Counted from the stretch's first letter, positions 12,001 through 19,665 are shown. The stretch is DNA of 64,000 nt from Ciona savignyi (GCA_000149265.1 CH003232.1:1767809-1831808); one strand, 5' to 3'. The notes: generated by a model not told the origin, from the sequence alone. Numbers and translations are program-made.

Positions 12001-15000
12001 CCGACTATAAGGCGCACTTTTAATAAATTGCTTTGATTAGTTTTTTGTCCATACATAAGGCGCACCGAGCTGTAAGACGCAACGTTACAGTCCAGTAGTT
12101 TATTGCATAAGACGGTAATTGTTTTATATAATAATAGTATCGGTACTAGTTTTGAGTGTAGGAAATAAAGTACTATCGGTACTTGATTCGTACATTAGGC
12201 GCACCGGGCTATAGGGTGCATGGTCACTTTATGAGGAAACAAAACGATTTAAAGTGCGCCTTATGGTCCGTAAAATAGAGTAATGAAGATTTCCCCTTTT
12301 TGGAATAATGGATTCACCTTAATTAAAGGAGGTCTAAATTACACACAAAACACTGCACCAAATAAACATGAATATCCTATCCTAACTGAGTAGAATAATG
12401 GTTTAACTAAATTAAAAGACGTCTAAATTATACTCAGCACACTGCACCAGATAAACATGAATATCCTATCCTAACTGAGTAGAATAATGGGTTTAACTAA
12501 ATTAAAGGACGTCTAAATTATACACAAAACATTGCATCAGATAAACATGAATATCCTATCCTAACTGAGTAGAATAATGGTTTAACTAAATTAAAGGACG
12601 TCTAAATTATACACAAAACATTGCATCAGATAAACATGAATATCCTATCCTAACTGAGTAGAATAATGGGTTTAACTAAATTAAAGGACGTCTAAATTAT
12701 ACACAAAACACTGCACCAGATAAACATGAATATCCTATCCTAACTGAGTAGAATAATGGGTTTAACTAAATTAAAGGACGTCTAAATTATACACAAAACA
12801 TTGCATCAGATAAACATGAATATCCTATCCTAACTGAGTAGAATAATGGTTTAACTAAATTAAAGGACGTCTAAATTATACACAAAACATTGCATCAGAT
12901 AAACATGAATATCCTATCCTAACTGATTAGAATAATGGGTTTAACTAAATTAAAGGACGTCTAAATTACACACAAAACATTGCATCAGATAAACATGAAT
13001 ATCCTATCCTAACTGAGTAGAATAATGGTTTAACTAAATTAAAGGACGTCTAAATTATACACAAAACATTGCATCAGATAAACATGAATATCCTATCCTA
13101 ACTGATTAGAATAATGGGTTTAACTAAATTAAAGGACGTCTAAATTACGCAGANNNNNNNNNNNNNNNNNNNNNNNNNNNNNNNNNNNNNNNNNNNNNNN
13201 NNNNNNNNNNNNNNNNNNNNNNNNNNNNNNNNNNNNNNNNNNNNNNNNNNNNNNNNNNNNNNNNNNNNNNNNNNNNNNNNNNNNNNNNNNNNNNNNNNNN
13301 NNNNNNNNNNNNNNNNNNNNNNNNTGAATAAACTAAACTAAACCTAGACAAAAATATCATAAAACTAAACCCATGAGGACAAACTTTAAGACTTTAATCC
13401 AACCGATTAATCTGGTGGTTTAGAGCAACGCCTTTCCACTAAAAGGTTGCAGGTGCGAAACTGTTTGCTAACTGTTCGGTTGTGTCCTTGGGCAAGGCAC
13501 TTAATGTACATTCTAAAAAATTGAAGAAACATGTGAATCATACACAACACACTGCAATAGCTCCGGTAACCCCACGGTGGGCGCGAGGTGATCTGACGAG
13601 AAGTTTGTGTCAAGAGGCTTTTTGTAACTGTGGTATTGTAGCGTATAGGGCTTGCGTATCACCCTCTGTGCCTTTTTCTTTAATTCTATTTTGTGACGTC
13701 GACCTCTTTCTAGATTCCCGTTTAGTTGTCGCTATGTGATTGGTTTATTTTGTTGATTACATGTTTTTTCTATATTAGCAAGTGCATGTAGTTAGTCCGC
13801 CCGGTTAGTCTAGCGGTTAAGTGTGTCGCCTTTCAATCGAAAGGTTACAGTTGCGAAACTATTTGCTACCTAGTCGGTTGTGTCCTTGGGCAAGGCACTT
13901 TACGGACATTGCCTGAACCCAGCGGATTAATGGGTTCCACCAAATTGAAGGGACGTGTAAATCATATACAACACACTGCAATAGCTCCGGTAACCCAACG
14001 ATGGGCGCGAGGTGATCTGACGATTGCCCGTGTGATAACCCCCTTGGTTTTCCCATTCACGGGGATAAACATGAATATCCTATTCTAGTTGAAACACAGG
14101 GGTCAAGTGGAAAAGGTTATCAAGCCCACAGGTCGATTCAATACAATATCTTAGTGTTCTACCGTATTATCTTGAAATCATCACTGTTTTAAAATGCCCA
14201 AGATAGGTTAATCAATCAACAAATATATTTTATATAATCAACAATTGTTTCGTCATAAACAACTCACTCGGGTTCACACAAGTTCGTCCACATTGTCCGT
14301 CGCATCGACACCTCGTGCCCGCAGTCGAGCAATCCGCATCAGTGATGCAAGTCTGACCACATGATGGCTCTGTGCTGCCACTGCTTGGGCATGCTCCTGA
14401 AATATCAGGTTATTTGGTTCGGTCGTGTGGCCGAATGGTTAACGCGACCGATACATATACCGACTATTATACCAAAAAAAAATCTTGGTGACGAGTCTGT
14501 CATGGATTCGAAACCTAGCTCGGCAAAAAAAAAAAATATCCGATTATTTGTACATAGTAATATATAAACAAAAAATCGAAAAATAGGAAGGGTAATTTAA
14601 ACTAAAAATTGAATTTTTATTCCTGCTCTGACTGGAGGGAAATACTTATTAACTGATATATCCACAATTAACTATGGATAATTTGTGCCAACATATATAT
14701 ACAGTGGAGCCCCGCTTACCTGACCACCTATGGGACCGTCATCAAGCGGTCGCGTTAGCGGGGTGGTCGTGTTAGTGAATTTTGATTTGGAGCAAGTTGT
14801 CACCATATGCAGCCAAAACGTCTGCCTTTTTACTAATTTTTTACCAAATTACCGTATTTTCGCAAAATGGTTTTAAACAACTGTTAGTTCTGAAGTTTAT
14901 CTTATAAAATTCAGTTCTGTTTGTCACAATTTTGTTTGTGTGTGTGTACGCGCTCATGTAATCTTAATGTTTTGGTCACAAAATTCATGTAATCTTAATG

Positions 15001-17450
15001 TTTTGGTCACAAAAGAAATTTAAACTTATTATTTTGGTGACAAAAGCATATTATTTAGCACGTGTGGTCACTTAAGCGGAGTTAAATTTGAAGTTTTGGA
15101 CCAAAATATGACGGTCCTGGTCTGGAAACCGGGGTGGTCGTGTTATTGAAACAGAATGCAATGTATTAACATAGTAAATTATTTGGGACCGCACTGAAGT
15201 GGTCCTGATAGTGAGGTGGTCGTGTTATCGAGGTGGTCTTCACGCGGGGTTCCACTGTATATATAATCCATTTGCATTCAGTTAATCCATTTATTTGGTT
15301 GAATGGTTAATATGACCGATATCAACGTGTGAGGTGATCTGATGATTGTCCGTGTGTTAACCCCCATGAATATCTTATCCTCCTATCCTATTTATATTGC
15401 AGATTAATAAGGAAATAAAAAGGTCAATATTTAACTGAACAGGGAATGTAAAATACAGATCGACAGGTAAAACTTAACACACAACGCGCTTCCCACCCAC
15501 TTGCACAAACAGAAGTCCCAGTCCAACCTCTCCTTCCATGACACATATGGTTTCCATCCACCACCAGTGTGTAGCCTGCCGCACATACGTACCGCGCCCT
15601 GTCGTTGTAGTGGTACGGAGCCGCGGCTTGTGCGCCGTTGACACGGGTCATTAGAGAGTGCTGTGCGTTAGGTATGATGGGTGGTTCAGGACAGTAGTTG
15701 TCTGGAGATGTTTTCGAAATCATGAATTTTAAAATCGATTGTGTTGGAAAGATATTAAGTCCATAATCGGAGTCATTGGAAAATCTAACCAAATACAAAA
15801 ATAAAACTATATGTGTCTTATTTTTTACAAATGGGACCTATAATTTATTTAAAAATAAAAAAAAAAATTTCTGAAAACACAATAAAGTTTACTTTACATG
15901 GTTCAATTAAAAATATAAAAAATAAGAAAGGTTTATGACAGTAGTTGTCTGGAGATTATTTTAAAATCATGAATTTTAAAATCGATTGTATCGAAAAGAT
16001 ATTAAGTCCATAATCGGTGTCATTGAAAAATATAACCAAGTAAAAAAAGGTAAAAATAAAAATTGCAATACACTGTTTAAAGGATATTTTAAAAGGTATA
16101 ATCCAGGTGTAGGATATTCATGTTTATCCCCATGGATGGGAAAACCAAGGGGCTTTACCATGTCGGTTTAGTTATTATATCAAGTCATTTCAAGTCATTT
16201 CATGCAAGAATACATACATTAGGGATGCCAGGAGTGAAATCTTTTAGGGAAAAAGACAATTTGCTCTGCTCAACATATACTTTTGTATCCTTTAACACAA
16301 ACTTGTGTTTTAATGCGTAAACATCATCCTAAAGTGGTTCCTCTAAATACTTAGTGTGGGCAGTGGGCCAAAGTTAGGATTATAATTAGGGTAAGGGTTT
16401 CAAGTATGCCCACACTATCCACACAATGCCTACACATTGAGTATTTAGAGTCACCCTGCTAGAGTGATAAAATGATACCAGTAAGCTTTATCATGTTGGT
16501 TTAGTCATTATGTTTCAATAAATAATTAAAAATTATATTAAGACATTTTGAGCAGAAATTTTAGTTTTTCCGCATTTTAAGACATTTTAGCAGAAATTTT
16601 AGTTTTTCCGCATTTTAAGACATTTTCGTCAGAAAATTTATTTTTTGGAAAAAAACTTACATAAGAGATGCCAGTGGGTGAGATTTTCAAAGCAAGAAAG
16701 CAGTTGTGCCCTTAACCCCTGGGATGCAACATGGGTAACATTACCCCACTTACCAAGCTTGATGCATGAATAACCGCACTCGTGGTCGCACAAACAAACT
16801 TTCCGATTCCGACATCGATTGTTCCGCGGTTGGCATGGTTTCCGACACGGCCGATTGGCTGCTCTCGCCGCGGTCAAGTTGCGGGGACAATCACCTTTAA
16901 AAAACGTTTAACAATCACTTGTTTTTACAATTACTATCACTTGTTACAAATTATTAAAATATAATCACCTTTAAAATTACGTTTTATATTCATTCATTAT
17001 TAATCTATTGGGTTCAGTCAATGTCTGGAAAGTTCCCAAGGTCAATACCAACTACATACTGACCAGTCCGACACTGCAATAGCTCCGGTAACCCAACGGT
17101 GGGCGCGAGATAATCTGACGATTGCCGTGTGTTAATCTCCTTGGTTTTCCCATTCACGGGGATAAACATAAATATATACTAGACTATACAGTTTTTAACT
17201 TACAACCCGTTGTCTGAAAGGCTTTGAACTAATCCACCAAACTGATCAGTCAGACAAGCTATTTGGAGTATTGCACACAAATAAGTGAAATAAGTAAATA
17301 AAATATAGATATAACATAATCACTAAACAAAATTACTATGAATTGAACAACAATTTTCTAACAAGCAAAATCCTTCTATATTATCTTACCTGAAACGTTA
17401 GTAACAGACAAGCATAAAAACATAACGATAACTGCTACAAAATAACGCAT
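2876..17450 (-). CDS. Complement factor B/C2-like secreted protein with WAP-like, CCP and vWA modules (spliced, 3'-incomplete)
   Basis: Eleven exons on the minus strand join in frame: 17450-17390, 16894-16754, 15701-15501, 14396-14268, 11068-10865, 9459-9277, 7924-7707, 6192-6051, 5319-5185, 4674-4598 and 3062-2876. They give 1678 coding bases, about 559 codons. Order of parts: signal peptide, WAP-like module, CCP, WAP-like module, CCP, CCP, linker, vWA. All junctions up to the vWA linker are phase 1, the usual phase for shuffled extracellular modules, and the internal vWA junctions also match in phase. The vWA part resembles complement factor B/C2: a MIDAS DLSRS, the GTHT threonine, LTDG followed by KHNEG..DP, and a KITDFYSLSKLLDQVTD end. 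Factor B binds activated C3 through its CCP and vWA parts and cleaves through a C-terminal protease. No protease exon was found below 2876, so the gene either continues outside the window or lacks it. Further modules could hide between 11.1 and 14.2 kb, which includes an assembly gap. Confidence 0.82.
3180..3290 (+). repeat. Dispersed repeat (family D) copy
   Basis: The words 'aacgactgtcgttttgccg' and 'ttctgcttcgtgttttcattgtagaaacaaaaaataaa' recur at 11190-11350, 22245-22450, 24110-24305 (inverse), 49215-49325 (inverse), 54140-54200, 56330-56390, 58380-58440, 59020-59110 and 63560-63620. The 3' ends are TAAA-rich, as expected for a retroposed element; no inverted ends are seen. Confidence 0.55.
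3290..3430 (+). mobile_element. Degraded composite SINE
   Basis: The head (ggttgtaggatcgaaactgg) and the middle (cactgcaatagctct) match the SINE family; the tail is lost. A further decayed piece lies at 3990-4180. The stretch 3440-3990 shows nothing I can support. Confidence 0.6.
4240..4545 (-). mobile_element. Composite SINE, inverse orientation
   Basis: This is the reverse complement of the family: tail (ggatattcatgtttatcccc) at the low end, head (gaacctgcaaccttttggct) at the high end. It lies in the intron just below vWA exon 10 of the complement-like gene. Confidence 0.85.
4598..4674 (-). CDS. Exon 10: vWA helix (KHNEG..DP)
   Basis: Acceptor ccacaacag|GA, donor CCAGAG|gtttag, 77 bp, phase 1 to 0. 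It reads KHNEGLDPILAVKRILRNFE. The match to the stretch after TDG in factor B (HN-x-GG-DP, then a helix) is specific to the complement-type vWA and joins LTDG in frame. The donor is weak (gtttag). Confidence 0.8.
4685..4805. repeat. Short degenerate tandem repeat
   Basis: Four or five diverged copies of a roughly 22-30 bp unit, 'tgggtaaaatttgcaatgggtgaa', lie immediately upstream of vWA exon 10 in gene orientation. Confidence 0.7.
5185..5319 (-). CDS. Exon 9: vWA with GTHT threonine and LTDG
   Basis: Acceptor tttttcccaacag|CA, donor GATG|gttcgt, 135 bp, phase 1 to 1. It reads ANIRGRIQYGTHTVAAIRLV, later YEDDTKRERKRHVFFLTDG. The GTHT threonine and the LTDG aspartate complete the MIDAS, as in factor B (GTNT, MTDG). 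The alternative donor 4 bases later does not fit the phase of the next exon. Confidence 0.87.
5485..5650 (-). mobile_element. Composite SINE fragment, inverse
   Basis: It has the tail (atattcatgtttatccctgt) and head (ctagcgatctgtttagtacctgcaaccattcggctgaaagg) but lacks the middle, so it is an internally deleted copy. Confidence 0.7.
5801..6041 (-). mobile_element. Dimer of a tRNA-Ser/Leu-like SINE
   Basis: Two head-to-tail copies (about 5801-5925 and 5935-6041) of a ~110-bp element. Read on the minus strand, each begins GGTCGTGTGGCCGAATGGTT, has a B-box-like GGGTTTCGAAACTTG, and ends in an A tract. The pair is flanked by a perfect 10-bp duplication, GTAAATCACC, at 5791-5800 and 6042-6051. 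Other copies in the window: 14414, 18155, 21797, 29545, 33070, 40850, 41310, 54630, 55068 and 56818. Confidence 0.85.
6051..6192 (-). CDS. Exon 8: vWA central strands
   Basis: Acceptor ctccatgactcgacag|TT, donor CTAG|gtgatt, 142 bp, phase 0 to 1. It reads LSANATGGVDYGIVVFASDP and then the helix up to NISLDL, matching the YGLVTYA-type central strand of complement vWA domains. A SINE dimer is inserted just past its donor, and its target duplication copies the donor sequence. Confidence 0.88.
6240..7600. repeat. 109-bp tandem array (about 12 copies)
   Basis: The unit is 109 bp: 'taatagctccagcaactcga', 'ctgtgggcatgaggtgtctt', 'acgatacccgtggataaagc', 'ctggcttcccacccacgagg', 'atataaatgaaccaaccatc', 'cacacactg'. 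It lies in the intron between vWA exons 7 and 8. Minus-strand open frames here (peptides like MWMVGSFISSW) are repeat artefacts: all three frames of the unit are largely stop-free and 109 is 1 mod 3. Further copies occur at 19585, 20905, 26165-26720, 28075, 29025, 30960 and 31575. Confidence 0.95.
7707..7924 (-). CDS. Exon 7: linker and start of vWA domain (MIDAS)
   Basis: Acceptor tttcttttag|AC, donor GAACGG|gtgggt, 218 bp, phase 1 to 0. About 40 residues of linker lead into HEIYFVIDLSRSIFADDIKN. DLSRS is the DxSxS metal-ion site (MIDAS), near residues 355-359 of the assembled protein. Joined to exon 8 it continues VERLSANATGG with no break. Confidence 0.88.
8099..9268. repeat. 32-bp minisatellite (about 36 copies)
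   Basis: The unit is about 32 bp, 'aaaatttaaggggtaactta' plus 'acgggtacactg', with single-base variants that recur in blocks (AACG, AATG, AACA). It fills nearly the whole intron between CCP module 3 and vWA exon 7. Confidence 0.96.
9277..9459 (-). CDS. Exon 6: CCP/sushi module 3
   Basis: Acceptor cccgatcacag|AT, donor GTAG|gtgggt, 183 bp, phase 1 to 1. It reads NVCPHPGVPVNG...VGFACDEGFSLVG...RQECLYFRQWSDG..PFCV, a complete CCP. The intron that follows its donor is almost at once a 32-bp minisatellite, ending about 9 bp from the donor. Confidence 0.9.
   Translation of the reverse strand: MPTSARTLGFLLTDDSSPTWISEWVRWWGSRVMRGFPWLEKRGKNACTFGSGVMGVPHFV
9495..9975. repeat. 67-bp array made from the SINE head
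   Basis: About seven copies of a 67-bp unit, 'gtcagctgaaaggttgttgg' 'atcgaaaccagccgctagct' 'agttggttgtgtcgttgtga' 'aggcacc'. The unit matches the tRNA-like head of the composite SINE (agcygaaaggttgcaggatcgaaactggtcgctagctagtcggttgtgtccttgggcaaggcac). Alternate copies share variants, pointing to duplication of a two-unit block. Confidence 0.93.
9990..10830 (+). repeat. Cluster of composite SINE fragments
   Basis: Head pieces at about 10070-10180 and 10185-10270 are followed by body pieces at 10300-10385, 10455-10545, 10555-10680 and 10690-10810. Each body piece repeats 'gggcgcgaggtgatctgacg' and 'gtgtgttaa..cc..ttggttttccca'. This looks like a decayed, partly tandem SINE cluster between CCP exons 5 and 6. 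Confidence 0.8.
10865..11068 (-). CDS. Exon 5: CCP/sushi module 2
   Basis: Acceptor tttttaattccag|GT, donor CAAG|gttggt, 204 bp, phase 1 to 1. It reads VTCGDPLSSIE...FTFVCGSHQ...MRRCNNNGRWSG...TVCV, with all four cysteines and the conserved GRWSG tryptophan of a CCP module. Confidence 0.9.
11190..11350 (+). repeat. Dispersed repeat (family D) copy
   Basis: 'tgcttattattgttctttcg', 'cttaggtttggcgactgtgtccg' and 'aacgactgttcgttttgctg' match the inverse copy at 24110-24305. The following 11350-11880 is AT-rich intron with a short (ATTGA) run near 11700 and a T tract near 11560; no exon is seen there. Confidence 0.65.
11885..12320 (+). mobile_element. Composite SINE split by a MITE
   Basis: The SINE head (11885-11974, ending 'gggcaagacactta') breaks off, and the SINE middle resumes after 12279 ('ggaataatggattcacctta'). 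The 300-bp insert is the MITE at 11975-12278. Target preference and age order are therefore visible: SINE first, MITE second. Confidence 0.75.
11975..12278. mobile_element. MITE with TATTTTACGGAC-type ends
   Basis: The left end 'gtattttacggactataaagcgc' and right end 'gcgccttatggtccgtaaaatag' are inverted repeats of about 23 bp with few mismatches. Inner subrepeats of 'aaggcgcac' recur. No frame longer than a few codons. The same general ends are common in animal MITEs, but I do not assign a superfamily. Confidence 0.75.
12321..13153. repeat. 89/90-bp array made from the SINE middle and tail
   Basis: About nine copies of a unit containing 'tagaataatgggtttaacta', 'aattaaaggacgtctaaatt', 'atacacaaaacattgcatca' and 'gataaacatgaatatcctat'. 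The unit equals the SINE middle joined to the SINE tail with the 'agctccggtaa...cattcacgg' part deleted. The array runs straight into the assembly gap, which was probably caused by it. Confidence 0.93.
13154..13324. other. Assembly gap (171 N)
   Basis: A run of N sits directly at the end of the 90-bp array. Its true length is unknown. It lies in the intron between WAP-like module 2 and CCP module 2, so an exon could be missing here. Confidence 0.99.
13385..13605 (+). mobile_element. Composite SINE, 3'-truncated
   Basis: The head and middle are present ('aaggttgcaggtgcgaaact', 'ctgcaatagctccggtaacc', 'gggcgcgaggtgatctgacg'), but the usual tail is replaced by unrelated sequence after 13600. 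The 13605-13795 stretch holds nothing I recognise. Confidence 0.8.
13797..14090 (+). mobile_element. Composite SINE, near full length
   Basis: A complete head-to-tail copy, 'gcccggttagtctagcggtt' to 'catgaatatcctattctag', about 180 bp below WAP-like exon 4. Confidence 0.88.
14268..14396 (-). CDS. Exon 4: WAP-like four-disulfide module 2
   Basis: Acceptor gatatttcag|GA, donor CCGA|gtgagt, 129 bp, phase 1 to 1. It encodes ACPSSGSTEPSCGQTCITDA followed by DC, RCRCDGQCGRTC: eight cysteines with the same spacing as module 1 and the same C-x-C in place of the WAP CC pair. Both modules also share CG-x2-C at the end. It is too short to appear in an open-frame scan. A SINE is inserted about 17 bp upstream of the acceptor (14414-14543). 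Confidence 0.75.
14414..14543 (+). mobile_element. tRNA-Ser/Leu-like SINE
   Basis: It starts GGTCGTGTGGCCGAATGGTT, has a B-box-like GATTCGAAACCTAG, and ends in an A-rich tail. It lies about 17 bp upstream of the WAP-like module 2 acceptor, on the strand opposite to the gene. Confidence 0.82.
14702..15257. mobile_element. pogo/Tigger-like MITE
   Basis: A 556-bp element flanked by TA on both sides. The left end CAGTGGAGCCCCGCTTACCT and right end (inverse) CAGTGGAACCCCGCGTGAAG are inverted repeats, continuing to GACCACC. Subterminal copies of 'ggtggtcgtgtta' occur. A TA duplication with CAGTGG-type ends fits the Tc1/mariner-pogo group. No transposase is present. Confidence 0.8.
15501..15701 (-). 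CDS. Exon 3: CCP/sushi module 1
   Basis: Acceptor ctccag|AC, donor GCAA|gtgggt, 201 bp, phase 1 to 1. The module has the four sushi cysteines (YCPEPP, YVCAAGY, HMCHG, SVCA) and the conserved tryptophan in GWTG, about 65 residues. CCP modules bind complement proteins. A duplicate of this exon's acceptor region lies about 245 bp upstream at 15935-16040. Confidence 0.88.
15935..16040. repeat. Local duplicate of the CCP exon 3 acceptor region
   Basis: About 105 bp ('gacagtagttgtctggagat' to 'ataaccaagtaaaa') repeats 15692-15797 with few changes. On the minus strand it carries a copied 3' splice site and the first ten exon bases, then diverges. Confidence 0.85.
16100..16160 (-). mobile_element. 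Composite SINE tail fragment
   Basis: Only the last ~60 bp, 'aggatattcatgtttatccccatggatgggaaaaccaagggg', are present. From 16160 to 16540 I see only AT-rich intron with a weak inverted 'tactta/gagtatttaga' pairing. Confidence 0.65.
16540..16640. repeat. Short tandem repeat next to WAP-like exon 2
   Basis: Three copies of a ~37-bp unit, 'attttaagacattttagcag' plus 'aaattttagtttttccgc', in the intron below exon 2. Confidence 0.8.
16754..16894 (-). CDS. Exon 2: WAP-like four-disulfide module 1
   Basis: The acceptor is a T-rich tract ending aaag, and the donor is CTTG|gtaagt; 141 bp, phase 1 to 1. Translation begins GDCPRNLTAARAANRPCRKP and has eight cysteines in the order CP-x13-C-x3-C-x6-C-x5-C-x-C-x3-C-x3-C. 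This is the whey-acidic-protein core pattern, except that the usual central CC pair is spaced as C-L-C. One N-glycosylation sequon (NLT) is present. WAP modules are often protease inhibitors or antimicrobial, but no activity can be read from the sequence. Confidence 0.75.
17055..17175 (+). mobile_element. Composite SINE middle fragment
   Basis: 'cactgcaatagctccggtaa', 'gggcgcgaga' and the tail 'gataaacataaatatatac' lie in intron 1 of the complement-like gene. Confidence 0.8.
17390..17450 (-). CDS. Exon 1: start codon and signal peptide
   Basis: ATG at 17450-17448 opens a 20-codon hydrophobic leader (MRYFVAVIVMFLCLSVTNVS) and ends at a strong donor, CAG|gtaaga, in phase 1. The peptide has a short basic start and a long hydrophobic core, as in secretory signals. 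Phase 1 fits the next exon, giving a Gly codon at the junction. It is too short to show up in an open-frame scan. Confidence 0.8.
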
Positions 17451-18150
17451 ATTTACATATGTGTTCACAAAAAGGTATACCTTAATTGAAGTATTCGTTT
17501 CACAAAGATTTCTTGAACTTTTCCTGGTAAACAAATTTAGCCCTAGGCAGTTTTCGCTAAATCAAGAATAAAATTTCTATTTTTAAATGCTGAAAATTTT
17601 AGTGTGGTTTTACACATGGGAAACCCCCTAATTTGATGTATTCAGAGGTATATAAAAACGATTCTTTTCGGGGACAAATCACTTTTTCTACTAAATATTT
17701 TACGTTTTACATTTTTATTCATTAATAACATTGTGTTACAATCAATAATTAAAAAACAGCTTATATTTAATGCACTTTTAACTTTAAAATAATTTAAAAT
17801 TAGAAAATAAACTAAATCTTCGACAATTTCGAAACTGCGTTAACAGAACGACACATTTCTATAATGTCATGTTCGTAGTTTTATCCGGCTAATAAACTTA
17901 TTTTTAACCGGTTAAGTTTCAAACCCAGGATGCGCTTTTCGCTAAGAACTTTTTATAGAGAAATCGGTGTATAAAATGGTCGAGTAGGCCTAAACCATTC
18001 GACGACCACCATTCAATTAGCAGATTTGAAATCGGTAGTATGTCGACAAAGCTTAGTGAATAAATGAGTTGAACTTAAACGTTCAAAATCATACTCAACA
18101 CTTGTAATTGTTCCGGTAACCCGACGATGAGCGCGAATTAATCTGACGAC
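17451..18150. other. Intergenic, upstream of the complement-like gene
   Basis: No gene seen. It contains the putative promoter of the minus-strand gene, but I find no convincing TATA box on that strand. A decayed SINE-like piece lies around 17900-18010. Confidence 0.5.
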
Positions 18151-18154
18151 ATCC

Positions 18155-18275
18155 TTTTTTTTACCGAGCTAATTCGAATCCTACTGGGTTCGTTGCTAAG
18201 ATCGTTTTTTTTGTTGTTTAAGAGTCGGTATATGTATCGGCCGCGTTAACCATTTGGCCACACGACCGTACAATC
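18155..18275 (-). mobile_element. tRNA-Ser/Leu-like SINE, inverse
   Basis: T tract, then 'gagctaattcgaatcctact', ending 'ttaaccatttggccacacgaccg'. Confidence 0.78.
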
Positions 18276-18302
18276 TGACGACATCATGTCCTAACACGTT
18301 TT

Positions 18303-18585
18303 CTGACAGGTTAGTCTGGTGGTTTAGTGCGTCGTCTTTCAGCCAAAAGGTTTCAGATTCGATACTCGTCCCTAGCTGGTCGGTTGTGTCCTTGGGCAAG
18401 GCACTTAACGGACATTGCCTGACCCCTGCAGATTAATGGGTTCTACCAAATTGAAGGAACATGTCCATCATTCACAACACACTGTAATAGTTCCGGTAAT
18501 CCGACGATGGGCGCGTGGTGATCTAACGATTGCACGTGTGTTAACCTCCTTAGTTTTCGGGGTTAAACATGAATATCCAATTCTA
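18303..18585 (+). mobile_element. Composite SINE, near full length
   Basis: Runs from 'acaggttagtctggtggttt' to 'catgaatatccaattctatcc', with the standard head, middle and tail. Confidence 0.87.
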
Positions 18586-18629
18586 TCCCAATAACAACCG
18601 TAGCCAAAATGTTAATCTAGATTTGCACA

Positions 18630-18845
18630 GTTTTATTGGAAATGATAATGCAAATGTGTTGTACGAATTGGAAATTTTATTGGAAATGATAATGCAAATG
18701 TGTTGTAAGAATTGTAAATTTTATTGGAAATGATAATGCAAATGTGTTGTACGAATTGGAAATTTTATTAGAAATGATAATGCAAATGTGTTGTAGGCCT
18801 ACGAATTGGACATTTTATTGGAAATGATAATGCAAATGTGTTGTT
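18630..18845. repeat. ~55-62 bp tandem repeat, four copies
   Basis: The unit 'attttattggaaatgataat' plus 'gcaaatgtgttgtacgaattggaa' is repeated, one copy with an inserted 'aggcct'. Confidence 0.9.
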
Positions 18846-19129
18846 GAACCTATAATATACTAGCCATTCTCACACAACTAAACTTGATTACTTCCTGAAT
18901 AAACGCGGATCATTGTCAACTATAGAAACATTATTTCAAAGAAGTTGGTAACGACATAACATCGATTCAAATGTGCATTTAATTCGTCGTTGATAATTTA
19001 GGTTTGTAAATTCATTAGTCTAACGTTGGTAACATTGCAGTTGTATATATGGTAAGATGTCATATCTTTTACGTACAATAATTGTATTTTATCTCGTATA
19101 ATTATGATGTGTTTTAAAAAGGAGGATAT

Positions 19130-19380
19130 GATATTCAGTTTATCCCCGTGAATGGGAAAACCAAGGGGGTTAACACACGGGCAATTGTCAGATCGCCCAC
19201 CGTCGGGTTACCGGAGCTATTGCAGTGTGTTGTGTATATACACGTTCCGTTGGTAGAACCCTTTAACCCGCTGGGTTTAGGGTTACCGGAGTTATTGCAG
19301 TGTTTTGTCTATGATTAAGACTTGCCTTAAATTTAGTAGAACCCATTAATCCGCTGTACGAAGTACCGGTAACAATATTG
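19130..19380 (-). mobile_element. Composite SINE, inverse, partly duplicated
   Basis: Tail and middle at 19130-19275, then a second middle-like piece ('gggttaccggagttattgca', 'tagaacccattaatccgctg') to 19360. Confidence 0.75.
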
Positions 19381-19584
19381 CAACACCTTAGAGACTGGGA
19401 GGTATTTTATTGTGTTATGTGCTTTTAAAATAAAGACCACCCTATACGGTGATCCTAAAGTAGATTCACTAACTTGATTAATTTTATTTTTAAAACGATT
19501 ATGGATTAACAAACGCGAGGATCTTTCTAAATTGATCTACTTTTATCATTGACCTTTCCCGTATGTACAAAACTCCAAAGGTTA

Positions 19585-19665
19585 TATGTGGACACGATAT
19601 TTCTTATGATACTCTTGGGTAGATGGGTAGAGGTGGCCTCCCACCCACGAGGATATAAATGACGC
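19585..19665. repeat. Single degraded copy of the 109-bp unit
   Basis: 'ttcttatgatactcttgggt' and 'cctcccacccacgaggatat' match the 109-bp unit of 6240-7600. Another remnant is at 20905-20970. The open frame 19682-19939 next to it has no recognisable domain and I do not call it. Confidence 0.7.

Noticed and set aside
14414..14500. tRNA-Ser or tRNA-Leu gene
   Set aside because: A- and B-box-like words are present, but the acceptor and anticodon stems do not pair, the distance between them is filled with TA-rich sequence, and the element ends in an A tract and recurs: it is a SINE.
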